From Blastocladiella britannica (Eukaryota; Blastocladiomycota; Blastocladiomycetes; Blastocladiales; Blastocladiaceae), in assembly GCA_025349905.2 (NCBI GenBank), contig MU624549.1, positions 1 to 64,000 of the forward strand: a stretch of 64,000 nt of DNA. The letters are read 5' to 3'. The notes beneath the pieces are model-generated. The model was not told the origin of the DNA. It ran no database searches and was given only the letters and a program-made list of their open reading frames with translations. Below are positions 43,255-55,660 of this stretch, piece after piece (the stretch's first letter is position 1; each line of letters starts with the position of its first letter). The position numbers were made by a program, and so were the translations under genes.

Positions 43255-43342
43255 TGGCTCGCGATCCCCTTTTCGCTTCATGCATTTTCGTCCCGCCTGT
43301 ATCAAGTCAATCCCAACTTCCCCTCATCCATTACATTTTAAA

Positions 43343-44144
43343 ATGTCGCCCTCCACCAACCTTTACATGAAGAAGCCCTCCTCCTCCACCCCTATCCCTG
43401 AGATCCGCTCCCTCCCACTTGGAACCGATATTCCCACCCAATCTCAATCAATGACCACTCCACCGCGCGTCTCCGAGACCTGGTTCACTCGCCTGCACAA
43501 GGCTTTGCTGTACTCGAGCTCGATTTCCGCCGTGTACTTTGTGTTTGTGCTGGTGCACCTCATCACGCGCGTGTTCCCACTTGAAGACGGAAACGTGAAA
43601 AATCACCCCGAGATCAGTTTCGCCGAAGGGATTGCCACGCAGTACTGGTTCGCGATGCAAGTGATTCCAGGGTGGAAGGTGGTTGCCGTGGTTCTCAGTG
43701 CTCTTGGGCTGCTCATGAGTGGTGTGGGTTTTGTTGCCTTTGTCAAGGTATTTTTTTTGGTTCTAAATCAAAGAATGTGAGACTCACCCCCTAAAAAAAT
43801 ATAAATAGCGGTCGCCCAAGCTGGTCCTCGCCTACATTTCATGGGCCGCAATCCACGCTGCCGCGTACATTGTCGTGTTCATCATCACCATCGTGGTCCT
43901 GGCCACCAGCTCCACGCCGACCCTCGTTGGTGCCGCCGCGGGTCCCTTTTCGACGGACGGGTTCACGGGCACCGCCGACGCGTGGATCGTGCTGCTGTCG
44001 ATCATGATCCCGGACGTAGGCGTGTGGACAGTCATTCGCGCAGTGCTGTTTTTCGCCGGGTGGGTGTACTGCAGCGAGCTGCGGATCCGGGCGGCCGAGG
44101 CGGGGCAATGTCGCGGAGCGCCGAGTCCAGCAAAAACGGCATGA
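43343..44144 (+). CDS. Four-TM protein, tandem copy 2
   Basis: 246 aa, exons 43343-43747 and 43809-44144; the intron interrupts the loop after TM2, whereas copy 1 has none. N-terminal 50 residues are Ser/Pro/Thr-rich. TM segments: LYSSSISAVYFVFVLVHLI, WKVVAVVLSALGLLMSGVGF, ISWAAIHAAAYIVVFIITIV, and AWIVLLSIMIPDVGVWTVIRA..FFAGWVYCSELRIR. The shared GW..V...LS.LGL.MS..GF motif and the IP/LPD..WTV.RA motif tie it to copy 1. The acidic Ala-rich tail of copy 1 is missing; this copy stops soon after the last helix. Paralogue retention with a changed N-terminus suggests specialised use; role unknown. Confidence 0.75.
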
Positions 44145-44342
44145 TCTGGGCCAATGTCTTGAACTCGGTGACGGCGTCCGCGCACTTGATCAGGCTAAGT
44201 TTTAGGAACCCCGTGTACTCCCACAGGTACTTGTTGTGCCCAAAAGGAGATGGCTTAAATTTTTTTTTTTTGGGGGTCATAGGATGGGCCGAGTTGTGTA
44301 TATAATACCAGAGCAAAAAATCCATGGCACTTTTGATTACAT

Positions 44343-44507
44343 TCACGACGCGTACGGATAAAACACGCCTCCGGCATAGAATCCCTGTGTTTGCGGCTGG
44401 CGCGTCTGGGACGATGGTTGCTGCTGAGGCGATGGTTGTGGCGACGGCTGCGATGACGGTTGCGGCGATGGCCGGCCATAATGCAGCCCATCATGACCTT
44501 GATATTG

Positions 44508-44541
<34 letters not shown>

Positions 44542-46799
44542 TGGGCCAGCCGTTGCCGGTGAGCGGCAGTCGACGCCTGTAGCACCGCCATCGTGTACGG
44601 ATTGGACCGTCCCGTGTGTGGGCTCACGGTCGCAGCAGCAGCAGCACTTGTCGCGACGGCAGGCGCAGGCGCAGCCTGCACGGTCGGTCGATCGAACCGA
44701 GAAGGAGGTGCGTTTGCAACGAGGGGAGTCGGCCCGCGAATCCGGGCAAGGACTCTCTCGGTGGCAGTCTGCTCGGTAAAACTGCCGTCGTCCTTGCGCA
44801 CAGCAGCAGTGACGGGAGCGCGCACGGGCGGCCGAGCGGGCGCAGCGGCAGGGGATGGGTCAGGATGCTCGGCGAGAATGCTGGCAGCCACCTGCTCCGC
44901 GAAAGCATAGCCCTCCTTGCGCGAGGCAGTCGCAGATGCCGCCTGACGAGCTCGCTTGAGGGCCCGTGCGCTCATGTACCCGGTCCCACCGCTCGGATGA
45001 CCTGCAGACGACGGAGCTTGGAAAGCGTTCGCCGTCGTAGGTGGTGCCTGGTACGGGTTATGACGCGGAACAACCGACACAGGTGGCGTGCCCGATGCGC
45101 GAGGAGCCTTACTCGACCCCGCCATTCCCTCCTCGGCCTCGTACGCCTCACCATCCGAACCCACGGCGCCTTCGCCGCGCTTCTTTTTGTTCCGTTTGCG
45201 CCGGGCCTTTTTGGCGGCGTCGTCGGCGGCAGAAGTCGAAAGCGACGTGCTCGGAGCGGAATCATACACAGAGGAAGCGGTGACTGGGGCAGCGGCAGCA
45301 GCACGGGGGATTTCGGGCCGCGGCCGATCCATCCGATCCAGAGGCATAATGGGGTTTGCGGTCGCGGGCGCCACGATGGGACGCTTGGCGATCATGGCGG
45401 GAGCAAACGCGGCCGTCTCCTTCTTGAGCCGGCCGGCAGCCTTGCGCGACAGGACGGGCAGCGGGCCAGGTGCCGAACCAGTCGCCACTGATCCAGTGGT
45501 CGCAATCACGGGTGGAGGAGGGCTGGCAGTCCCCGACGCGAACGATGAAGCACCACCCATCGATGCGGCCTGACGCTCGGCGAGGCGTTCGGCTGCGCGC
45601 TCAGCTGCGGTCTTGCGCTTCTTCTTCTTGGCCGCGGCCGCCGCCGGCTTGGGCAGCTGATCCTGACCACCGCTAGATCCTCCGTAAGCAGATGGCGACG
45701 GTTGCGCATTAACGAACCGGCCCGTCGGCTTGGCCGCCGCACGAGCAGCAGCGCGGGCCGCGGCGCGTGCCTCGGTGGCGGCGCGGGCAGCAGCGGCCGA
45801 CCGTTCAGCAGCCTCGGCGCGCGCGCGAGTGGCAGATTCGGCCCGTTGCGCCAGGAACGCCAGCAGCGGCGTGGTGGTGGTGGCTTTCGGAGCCAGAATC
45901 TCTTGTGCGAGCGCCGACGGTTGCTGCTGTTGCTTTTGCTGGAGCTTGGCGCGCTTGAGGATTCCGCGTGCCGTCAGAGGCTTGGCGACCGACGTGGTAG
46001 AAGAACCAGGCGCAGGGAGAGGCGCCGCTGCCGCTGTCGAGGGCGCTGGAAGCGGAGCCGTCGAGGGAGTGCTTCCACCACTTGCTGTTGCAGCAGCAAC
46101 ACCATCCGTGCCACCACCACCGCCCACAGCATGAGCAGCAGACCCATCGCGGCGCGCCATCCACGCCATAAAGTCGTTGCTTCTGGTGGCCAAGGTACCG
46201 GACCACGGGTTCTGGCGGCGAAGAGTATCGTCCGATCCCTCGTCGTCAGTACCGCCACCACTGGACGGCGACAACGCGATCGCCTGGTTTAAGGCATACT
46301 CGATCCGCACCGGGTACTGCGCGCCGCGCGCATCGACAAACACGTGGCTCGCATACGTGGCCACGAACCGGTTCAAGTCCGTGGCCGTCCGGAACGCCAG
46401 CACCGCGTTCCCAAATGCCGCCGGCTTGATTCCCGACACTGGGTCGTGCATGGTCGGCAGCGAGATACCGGCGGCCAGTAAAGGGTTGCTATTGGTAGTG
46501 GCGGAGGCGCTTCCACCAAAGGTGATGTTGCCTGTGGGCATCGACTGGGCCTGGGACGCGGTCATGGCCGCGCGCGGAATGTGGCCGGGCGTAAACCGCC
46601 AGTAAGACAGGTGGTCGGTTACCAGCGACAGCCCTTGGTCCGTGAGCCCGAGCCGGCGTTCCAAGTCGCCGACCAGTACCGACTCGGGCAGGCCGGGCGG
46701 CAAATGGCGCAGCGTGGCCTTGAGACGGCCCGGCGGTGGGTCAAAGTACTCGGCGATCGTTGCTGCTGCTGCCATTGCCGAGTGATCGAGGATGGCCAT
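44343..46799 (-). CDS. UPF3: UPF3 nonsense-mediated decay factor
   Basis: 818 aa, single exon. The N-terminal 180 residues form the Smg4/UPF3 RNP-type domain: ATLRHLPPGLPESVLVGDLE, a Gly/Ala-rich insertion, FGNAVLAFRTATDLNRFVAT, ASHVFVDARGAQYPVRIEYA and then NPWSGTLATRSNDFMAWMA, matching the family's hFkGHxFvDxkGxeYpAxVEYAP and GTIexDxxYxxFl blocks. Known: UPF3 binds UPF2 through this domain and links the exon junction complex to decay. The rest is long, Ala/Pro/Gln-rich and Lys-patched (AAAAKKKKRKTAAERAAERL resembles a nuclear signal). The C-terminus has a Gln/Ser/Pro run encoded by a CTG/CAG tract near 44512-44540. The ATG at 46799 is used because upstream in-frame codons lack ATG. Only 53 bp separate it from the YAK1 stop. 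Confidence 0.8.
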
Positions 46800-46852
46800 A
46801 TATTTTTGAAGTGTGGCCAAGTCAAAGAGCCGGCGATCTGAAGAGAAAAAAT

Positions 46853-49800
46853 TTATTGGCCATGGCCCTGCTGGTACTGCTGCTGCTGCTGCTGGTACTG
46901 CTGCTGCGCCTGCACCTGCATCTGGTACTGTGCGTACGCGACCGCGGCCGGATCCGCCGGGGCCGCACCCACATACTGCTGCTGCTGATGCTGCGGGTAT
47001 CCAGCCGCCGTCATGAGCTGCCCGTGACTCGACGCTCGCAACGGCGACGCCTGTGCCGGCGCATACACTCTCTCGGTGCTACCACTTGCACCGGGTCCCA
47101 TCGGCGGACTGCCCATGGTCGCCGCCATTTCGGCCGAAATGCCCTGCGGCGGCGCCCGCAGCGCGCCCGACGCTGCGGCCGCCATGGTCGCCGCGGCCAA
47201 ACTGGCCCGCCGCATCGCGCTAGCCTGCTGCTGTTGTTGGGCCAACGACCCGGCCGATCCGTGGTGCATGGGCGACACGGCGCCGGACATGGGTCCACCG
47301 GTCGATAAAATGCCGCTGCTGCCCATAGCTGCTGCATCGTCCATCTCGCGCCAGTCCTCCTCGTCGGTGGTGCCGCCCGTGTACAGCTCCAGGTGCTGTG
47401 GGATCACGCGGTGCGTCGGGTTCCATGACGGCATCCCCGGCAAGTGGTGGTACGACCCGACGCCGCCGCCGACCGTCAGAGCACCGGCGCCGGCGGGCAT
47501 TGGCTGGCCCACGGGTCCCACGCCATAGTACCCGCCAGTCCCACCGGCAGCTACTCCACCGGCCGCGCCAGGAGGAAGCGGAGGGAGAGGCGCTTGCGCA
47601 CTACCGCTGTATCCTGCTGCACCCATAGTCGACGGCTGGCCACCGCGAGCCGCGGCCGAGGCGGCACCCGTCGGATCGTAGTACATGCCCGTCTGCGGGT
47701 CATAGTACCCGCCTGCAGCCACGTTCCATGGCACGCCCGCGGCCACCGCCGCCGCAACCGAGTTGAAGTTGCCCGAGGGCGGCTGCGCGCCCGACGAAAT
47801 CGACTGTGACCGGCCTTTACGCAGCATCGGCTGCGCCTTGATACTGCCCGACGCCGACAATGTTCCGGCGCCGCCACTGGCCGTCGACGACGACGAAGGG
47901 CCCGTCGGGAACAGCGACGCGGTGCTGTGGTAGTGATGGATCCCTCCGGCGCCGCCGCTCGTTCCTGCGGACATGACGGTGGCAGTGGGAGGCATGGGTC
48001 CAGCGGCAGAAGCAGCGGCCATGGATGCGTACTGCGCGTACAAGTCGCCAGTGCTCATGGTGGCAGTCTGTTCTGAAGCTGTTGCAAGCGCCGCCGATGC
48101 CGCCGCAGCCGTGTGCACCTGCTCCATGGAACTGCCACGGCGCACGCGGCCCTGCAGCGACGCGTTGAGATCGGCAATGCTCGACTTGCGCTTTTGCGCC
48201 GCGGCCATGGCTGCCGCCGCCTCTTGCTGCTGTTGCTGAGTCGCATATGCCGATGCCGCTGACGGCGACCCAGCCGCCTGTTGCCGCTGCTGCTGTTGCT
48301 GCTGCTGATGCTGGAGCGCGGCCATCGGGCCCGCCAGTGCCGCAGACACGGCCGTACCGCCTGTGGTCGATGACAGCGTCTTGGACCGCTGGCGGATCGC
48401 GCGCTGCTGCTGCTGCTGCTGCTGGGACGAGCTCGACAGCGACGATTCGGGTGGCGACGGCGGCATCGTCTCGGTTGCGCCGGCAGTGGCGGCCATTCCT
48501 GGGAACGCCTCCTTGGGCAGCGGCGGCGGCGGTGGAGGAGGTTGCTGCTGCTGCTGCTGAACGATGCGCGGTCCCGGAGCCGCTGCAGCCGACGAAGACG
48601 ACGTGGACCCTTCGCGCGACGACGGCACAATGGCCCCCGGCTGCCAAGCACCACGGAACGTCGCGCCAGTAATGAACGGGTGCATGCGCGCTTGCTGCGC
48701 CGACCACCGCTCGATCGGGTTAAAGTGCAGTGTACCGCGCAAGAAATCGACCAAGCACTCGCGCTGGCGGATCTGCTCGTCGAGCTCGGCGCCCACGAGC
48801 TTGCGCGACATCGGGTACTGCATGACCACTTCCCGCAGCGACGTGCCGGCAAAGTACCGTTTCGACGGCTGCTCGTTGGTGTTGTGCTCGCGCGAATACT
48901 GCTCGCGGGACTTGAACTTGTACACGGCCGACGACGCCGTGGTGGTGCGGGTGCCGCCGCGCGAGGGCGACGCCGTGGATAAAGCGGGTTCGCCGCTCGT
49001 CTTGACAAAGTACGACTTGGCGTTTTTGCCCACCTCGATCATGTAGTTGGGCGGGTTGCCCAGCATGTCAATGATGCGCGAGATCTGGTTGTACTCGGAC
49101 GTGCCCGGGAACAGCGGCAGGCCCAGGTACAGTTCGGCGACAATGCACCCAAGGGACCACATGTCAATGGCGCTCGTGTATGGCAGTCCCAGAAGCACTT
49201 CTGGCGAACGATAGAACCGTGACTGAATGTACCTATTGTATGTTTTCGTGGTGTGAGTTTCCTCTTCTGTAGGACAAAACAGATGAAAAAACATTACGTG
49301 TAGACGGTCTGATGCTCCTGACAGGCCGACCCGAAATCAATGACCTTGAGCTGGTTCTCGTGGAGGCCCTTGAGCAAAATGTTCTCGGGCTTGAGATCGC
49401 AGTGAATCATCTTGGCCTCGCCCAGACACGCGAGCGCGTCCAGGATCTGCGACGTGAACGACCGCACCAGCGCCAAGTCGAGCCCACGGAACTGGTTCTG
49501 CTTGATGAGCTCGTACAAGTTGATGGACAGCGGCTCAAAGACCAGGCACAGGTGGCGGCGGAACACGAACGAGTCGTGCAGCCGAATAATGTGGTGGGTG
49601 TCGCGCTTGTCAAACTTGGCGTTGAGCATCTCGAGCACATTGACTTCCATGAGCGACTGGTTAAAGTACGCGGGCTTGTTCTTGATGACTTTGACCGCCA
49701 CGATCGCTTGCGTCTTGAGGTGCTGGCACTTGACCACCTGCCCAAACGTGCCCTGACCCAAGATATCAATGATCTGGTACTTGCGGTCGGCGTCGTCGCC

Positions 49801-52488
49801 CAACGTGTCGTTGACGTACAAGATGTAGTCATTGTCCTCGTTGTCGTGGCCGTCGTTGCGCATGGGTTTCGACGGCTTGGTGAGCACGCGCCGCGGGTTC
49901 TGGTGCTGCGTGTAGTGGAAATGCGGGTTGGCGGTGCGGTACGTGTCGACCAGGAGAATAGTCAGCCGGCACAGCAGCGAGTCGCGCGTGCGCCGCACCA
50001 TAGACTTGCGGTGATCGGCCAGCGTACGGCCGCCGCCGCCGCCAACTTCGCGCATGGCCGCGCCACTGCGAACCATGTCAGTGGCCCCAGTGACCAGTGA
50101 CCCGGACACGCCGCCACTCAGTGACTTGCGCCGCTTCTGGCCAGACCCGACCGCCGACCACACGCCCGTGGACCCGCGGTTGGCCATACCGACGCGCAAG
50201 TCTGACCGGCGCCCACCAAACACGAGCTGCTGCATTGGCACGCGCGTCTTGCGCGGCGCGTCCTTGCTCGCGTCGCCAGTTCCTGCTGCTGATGATCCTG
50301 CTGTAGCTGTCGCGGAAGTCGAAGGCGCTGCTGGATCGACAGTTACGCCTGCGCCGGATTTGGGCCGCATCGTGGGCCGCGCAGACCCTGGCCGCGACGA
50401 AGATGCCGAGGAAGTGGCAGCGGCGGCGCGGGCAGCCGAGTTGGGCGACGCGCCCCGCCGCAACAGCTGCTGCTGCTGCTCTTGGGGCGACATGACGGGC
50501 GGGCGAGCAGCCGCCGCGGATCCCGGCCGGCTTCCCGGTGCCGACGCCGAGCCAGACGCTCCTCCCGACCCGGTCGCCACTGGCACCGGAATACGCGAGC
50601 TCCCGTACGGGCTGCGGCCACGAGCCATGCGGGCCGGGTCGTCGGGACGCGCGGTGGAGGTGGCTGCAGCAGACCCGCCTGCCGGCATGGAAGGCTGACC
50701 TGCACCAGGGGCGTGGAGTGCAGACTGGCGCATCGAGCGGCGGCGCTGGTGCAGGCCAGAGTCGAGCGACGTGGCGGTCGCAAGCGGGGATGCGCGGGCA
50801 CCAGTGGCGGCGGTAGCGGCGGCAGCGGCAGCCAATGCGGTTGCGTCGGTTGAGACACCGGCACCACCGGTGGCCGCGCCATAAAAGGCCATGGACGGTG
50901 GTGGGAGACCAGGCGACATGGGCATGCCGCCGGCAGTGGTGGTAGTACTGCCACTCACGTATTTGGTACCGACCAGGCTTGGTGCGGACGCGTACGGTTT
51001 ACCGCCAGCCGAGCCGAACGTGAAGCTGCCGCGCGGCGTGCGTGGGGAAGCAGGCAATGTTCCAGTACCAGTGTACGCGCCAGTGGAGATGGGCGCAAGC
51101 GAGGCGAGCATGGACGCGGTACTGCCGCGAATCGCGGGCGGAGACCCACCGTTGCCACTACTACCACTACTAGTGTTGGAGGTCATGGCCATGGACGCGG
51201 GCGTGCCCAGGAGTGGCGCGGGCGGGGCAATCCCGGCGGCAGACATGGCCGAGGCCAGAGCAGCCGCGTGCAAGAGTCCCGCCGAAGCGCGCGGACTGGT
51301 GCCGAGAACGCCAGCGCCGGCAGCGGCAGAAGAGGTGGTGGAGGCGGTCGCGGGCGACAGAGATGGCAGTCGCGCGGTGCGGAGTGGGGAGCCCGTCGAA
51401 GTGGAGGTGGTGACGACTGGGGCTCCGGCCATGAGACTGGACCGCGCATAGCCTCCCGACAGCGCAGGCGCGGGCGGAGTGTCGGCGATCGAGGGAGTCG
51501 CGTGGTACGGCTCGATCGTGAGGCCGCCGAGCTCAAACGCCAGTTCCCGCTCGGACATGGGCGTGCTGCTGCTGGCAGAGGGGGTGCTTGTGGCCGCAAT
51601 GGCAGCAGGAGGGTAGACGCCGTTGGATGTCGTCGCTGACGCCGACGCCTGGAAGGGAGCGGCCGCGGTGTAGGGCGAGGTGCCGCGTGCACTGTTAGGG
51701 TGTGGAATGGCGAATGGTGAGTGGCGGAAGAACGCGGCGACAAAAAAGACAATCATGTGAACGCACCCAACAAACCCGCCGGTTCCTGCAGTTGCAGTTG
51801 CTGTTGCTGCCATTGGAGTTGCAGTGGTGGTGACTCCAGTGGCGGGAGGAGGAGGTGGACGCGATGCCACAGCAGTATCGCCATTCCCAACAAGAGTGCT
51901 CATGACCGGGGACTCGAACGCCGGCTCCTCGGTCGGCAGCGCAATGGGCGGCGGCGGGCCGGCGCGCACGGGCTGCGAGAGCTGCATCTGCAGTTGCATC
52001 TGGATCTGCTGCACTTTGGACCGCGCCATGGCCGCCGACATGGCCGACGACGACGATACCGGGAGTGGGGGTGTCGATGCTGCTGCTCCAGACTCGTATG
52101 AAGCACCGACACCAGTCGTCGCCTGAGACGATGGAGACACGGGCGGGGTGGACGTGCCCATGACATTGGCAGCGGCGGCCCGGGCGTGGGCCGCGATGGC
52201 TGACGCGCGCTGGAGCGCGTCCGAGACGTGCGGGGGCAAGCCCGGGTGCGATTGGTGGGCAGCGGCCGTTGAGGTGCCAGCGGCAAGACCACCAGGCGGC
52301 ATGGACCGGTCCCATGCCGGCGACGACGACACCGAGGACGACGACGACGCGGACATGTCAATGACGGTATTGGACGGGTGGCGGGCGTGCGCAGACGTCG
52401 GGGTGCTCGGGAATGGCGACGAGGATGAGGCCGATGACGACGACCGCGAAAGTGGGACGGTGGACGGCGGCGGTGGCGCCGAGCTCAT
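46853..52488 (-). CDS. YAK1: YAK1-type DYRK protein kinase with very long flanks
   Basis: About 1831 aa, exons 52488-51767, 51691-49298 and 49232-46853. The first intron (51766-51692, 75 nt, stop-free) is inferred because retention would put the hydrophobic [12 protein letters not shown] into a disordered region. Kinase from about residue 870: [20 protein letters not shown] (YAK1 signature), [44 protein letters not shown], and the activation-loop YTY autophosphorylation site in [15 protein letters not shown], where the second intron splits the Thr codon. MWSLGCI and [13 protein letters not shown] complete the C-lobe. Flanks of about 850 and 600 residues are Ser/Ala/Pro and poly-Gln rich. Known: YAK1 restrains growth and drives stress programmes under PKA/TOR control. 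Confidence 0.93.
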
Positions 52489-52715
52489 CTTTTGATTTTA
52501 AGGGTCGGGTTGGGTGGGTTTGGTCCGCACGCACCCAGTCGGTTTGGTATACTACTGTGGAAAGAGACGAGATCTTCTTCGCGTCCTTGTCCTCGACTTG
52601 TTGTTGTGTGCCTCCTCCGGTCAATTGACGTTGTGTGGGTCGGATACTCCGAGAGAGTGCGAGGAAGAATAGCGTGGCGTTCAAGTCAAAACAGTACAAT
52701 CAAATAAATCACATA

Positions 52716-54637
52716 TCACATCTCTGGCTGCATGCCCGGCTCGGCCTCGCCGTCCTCGCCCTGGGGAGCGCCGCCGCCACCGCCCGAGGGGCCCTCCTTG
52801 CGCGACAGACCGGACACAATGTCGTCCACGCGCAGCAGCAGGCACGCTGCCTCCAGCGCCGTCTTGAGCGTCTGCACCTTGACCGCCGCCGGCTCCCACA
52901 CCCCGTAGTCGGTCATGTCCACCACGGCACCCTTGATACCGTCAATTCCGAACGTGTGCTCGCCGGCCGCGTGCTTGGCGCGCAACTGCGTCAGGATCTT
53001 GATGGCGTTCCCACCGCAGTTCTGCACCAGCGTGCGGGGAATCACCTCCAGCGCCTCGGCCACCGACTTGTACGGCCACTGCTGCACGCCCTCGATCGAC
53101 CGCGCCTTGGTCGCCAGCCGCACCGCAATGGCCATCTCGGTGGCGCCACCGCCGGGCAGCAGCGACGGGTTAAAGTACACGTTGCGGGCCACCGCCATCG
53201 CGTCGGCCAGGTTGCGGTCCACCTCGTTGAGCACGTCCTTGGAGGGACCACGCAGCAAGATCGTGCACGCCTTGGGGGTCTTGCACTTGACCAGGAACGT
53301 AAAGTAGTCGTCGCCAATCTTCTCAATCTTGAACTCGCCGCACGAGGTGCCCACGTCCGACTCCTTGAGGTCCTCGGCCCGGTTCACGATCGTGGCTCCC
53401 GTGGCACGCGCAATACGGTTGTTGTCCATCTTGCGCACCCGGCGGATCGCCGTGATGTTGTGCTTGAGCAGGTAGTGCTGGGCCAAGTCCGACACGCCCT
53501 TCTCAGTGAACACCACGTCGGGCTTGACGGCGGCGATCCGCTCGCACAGCAGCGCAATCTGCTCCTCCTCAATCTCGAGAATGCGGTTCCAGTCCTCCTC
53601 CTTGCTAATCTCAATGTTGGTCTGCGATTCGCCCTTCTTGTACTCGAGCGGGCAGTCGAGCAGCACAATGCGCGGGTTGGTGATGAACCGGCGCATCTTG
53701 GGGTGGGTTACGTCCTTGTTGATCATGACGCCGTCGAGGACCTTGGACTCTTCGATCTCGCCTCCGGGGACCTTTTCATTACTGCATTAGTTTTCATAAA
53801 TACAACAAAACAAACGAAAAAAAAAAAGATACCTTCTCGACACGAGCGTAGCGCTTAATGTCGACCTCGATCTTGCCGTTCTTCTCGGCCGCAACGCACC
53901 GCACCGCATCCAGGGCCAGCTTGCACATCAGATCGGACCACCGCGACACAAACTTGGTGCCCAGGGTCGACTTGATGAGCTGCAGCATCGAGTCGCGGTC
54001 CGTCACGTCCACGGGGCGCGAGATGGTGTCCATGACTTCAAGCGAGTCCTCGAGCGCCTTCTTGTAGGCGGCAATGACCGTGATCGGGTGCAAGTTGCGC
54101 TCAAGGTGGATGGCGGCCTGCGAGAGGAACTCGCCAGCTATTTCCATTATTATTGTTGTTGTGTTTTGTTGCACTTGTCAGTCATCCAATTCGTGCCAAA
54201 TATGCTCATACAAGAAAAGACGACCATACCAAGGATGATCACCGACGTGGTGCCGTCGCCAACCTCTTCGTCCTGGGTGCGAGCAAGCTCGATCATGGAC
54301 TTGGCGGCCGGGTGAGCCACCTCGCACTCGCGCAGGATGGCGTTGCCATCGTTGGTCAGCACAATGCCGCCCATGGGGTCCAGCAGCATCTTGAGCATGG
54401 CCTGCGGGCCCAAGCACGTGCGGATAATGTCCGCCACGGTCTTGCCGGCGACAATGTTGGAGAGCTGCGCCTTGCGGCCCGTCTCACGGTTTTGGTTGGT
54501 GTCTATTTTATATCTTGTCAATAATTTACTCTCGTCCTTCTTGGTGGTACTTGTACACCGACGAAAAACGATACGCGGCCAGAAAAAAAAAAAAAACACT
54601 GGTACGCACTCACGACGATGACGGGCTGTTGCATCAT
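52716..54637 (-). CDS. CCT3: Chaperonin CCT/TRiC subunit gamma
   Basis: About 558 aa. Exons 54137-53833 and 53771-52716 are secure; the second exon ends at 54230, probably starting at 54502; the first begins at 54637 with its donor uncertain (roughly 54598-54614). Seen: MMQQPVIVV start, GRKAQLSNIVAGKTVADIIR, TCLGPQAMLKMLLDPMGGIV, LTNDGNAILRE, EEVGDGTTSVIILAGEFLSQ, VPGGEIEESKVLDGVMINKD, LEYKKGESQTNIEISKEEDW, EKGVSDLAQHYLL, RVRKMDNNRIARATGA and LLPGGGATEM. The KKGESQTNIEI and VLDGVMINKDVTHPKM blocks identify the gamma subunit. Known: it folds actin and tubulin in the cytosol. An additional Gly-rich and acidic C-terminal tail is present. The gene diverges from MRPL27 across 185 bp. Confidence 0.95.
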
Positions 54638-54822
54638 CTTGGGCGAACGAAATAAGAAATTTAAGAATAAATATGCGTTGATCAATCAAGAGAAGATGTG
54701 TGCATTTTTTTTCGTCTTGCTTGACTTGCTTGGCGGCGTTAGTTCCGTCAAGAACCTTGACTTTGTCGTGACCCACACGTGGTAGTAGAAATATTTCTCT
54801 TCAACAAATTCGCAAATAAATC

Positions 54823-55660
54823 ATGTCCTTCTTGCTCTCGCGGGCCGCTGCCCTCTTGTCGACTGGAGCAGGCGCATCGGCGCTTCCGGCCCTTCGTGAC
54901 ATTGCCGTTACATCATCCTCGTCCTCGCCACTGGCAGCCCTCGTCGCCGGAACCCTGCAGAAGCGGTGGGCCACCAAGCGGTCCGGTGGTTCCACGCGTA
55001 ACGGACGCGATTCGCACTCGAAGCGCCTTGGTCTCAAGAAATACGGAGGTCTTTTATGTCCTCTTCAATCGTTTTCTTAAAGCTGAACCTTGCATCCTTA
55101 AAACAGGCAATCCCGTCATTTCTGGCAACATTATCGTGCGCCAGCGCGGTACAAAGTTTCATCCAGGACCGAATGTACGCGTTTTTCATCATGTTCTCCC
55201 AACTAAAAATACTTAGACAGTAATGGAATATTAGGTCGGACTCGGCCGCGACCACACGCTCTTTGCGACTGCGCCTGGTTACGTGCACTTTTACAAGGCG
55301 CACAAGGTGAAGCGTCTGTCGCCCACGCGCACCATTTCGCAAGAGGTGCAGTACGTGCAAGTGATCAACCCCGTCACCCACCCGCGCGCGTACCACCCCG
55401 AGACGGGCCGGTTTATTTCGACGTCGCTTGCGATCCTCGAGTCGGACACGGTGCGCGCCACCAAGGCCCGCGCGCGTCTGGGGCCCGAACTGCCCGCGGT
55501 GCCCGCCGACGAGTTTATCCCTCGCACACGCGTGTTTGAAAAGATCAACAAGGTCGAGTTTGAGGAGCTGGTGACCGAGAGCTGGCGGGAGCGGCTGGGC
55601 GACGAGCACTGGATGGTACAGGCGCGCACCAAGAATGGGTTGGTGGCCGCTAGCGAGTAA
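54823..55660 (+). CDS. MRPL27: Mitochondrial large-subunit ribosomal protein bL27m
   Basis: 239 aa, exons 54823-55048, 55107-55174 and 55235-55660. The first about 45 residues form a Ser/Ala/Arg presequence with a likely cleavage near QKRWATKRS. The L27 core follows: [59 protein letters not shown] and [11 protein letters not shown], the exact order of bacterial L27 with the glycine-rich N-terminal arm that reaches the peptidyl-transferase centre. A C-terminal extension of about 115 residues is typical of fungal mitochondrial L27 (yeast MRP7). It diverges from CCT3. Confidence 0.95.

Noticed and set aside
46860..48560. CTG/CAG tracts as possible unstable microsatellites
   Set aside because: They encode poly-Gln in YAK1, as do similar tracts in UPF3 and others. 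Runs are short and interrupted, so coding low complexity is the simpler reading.
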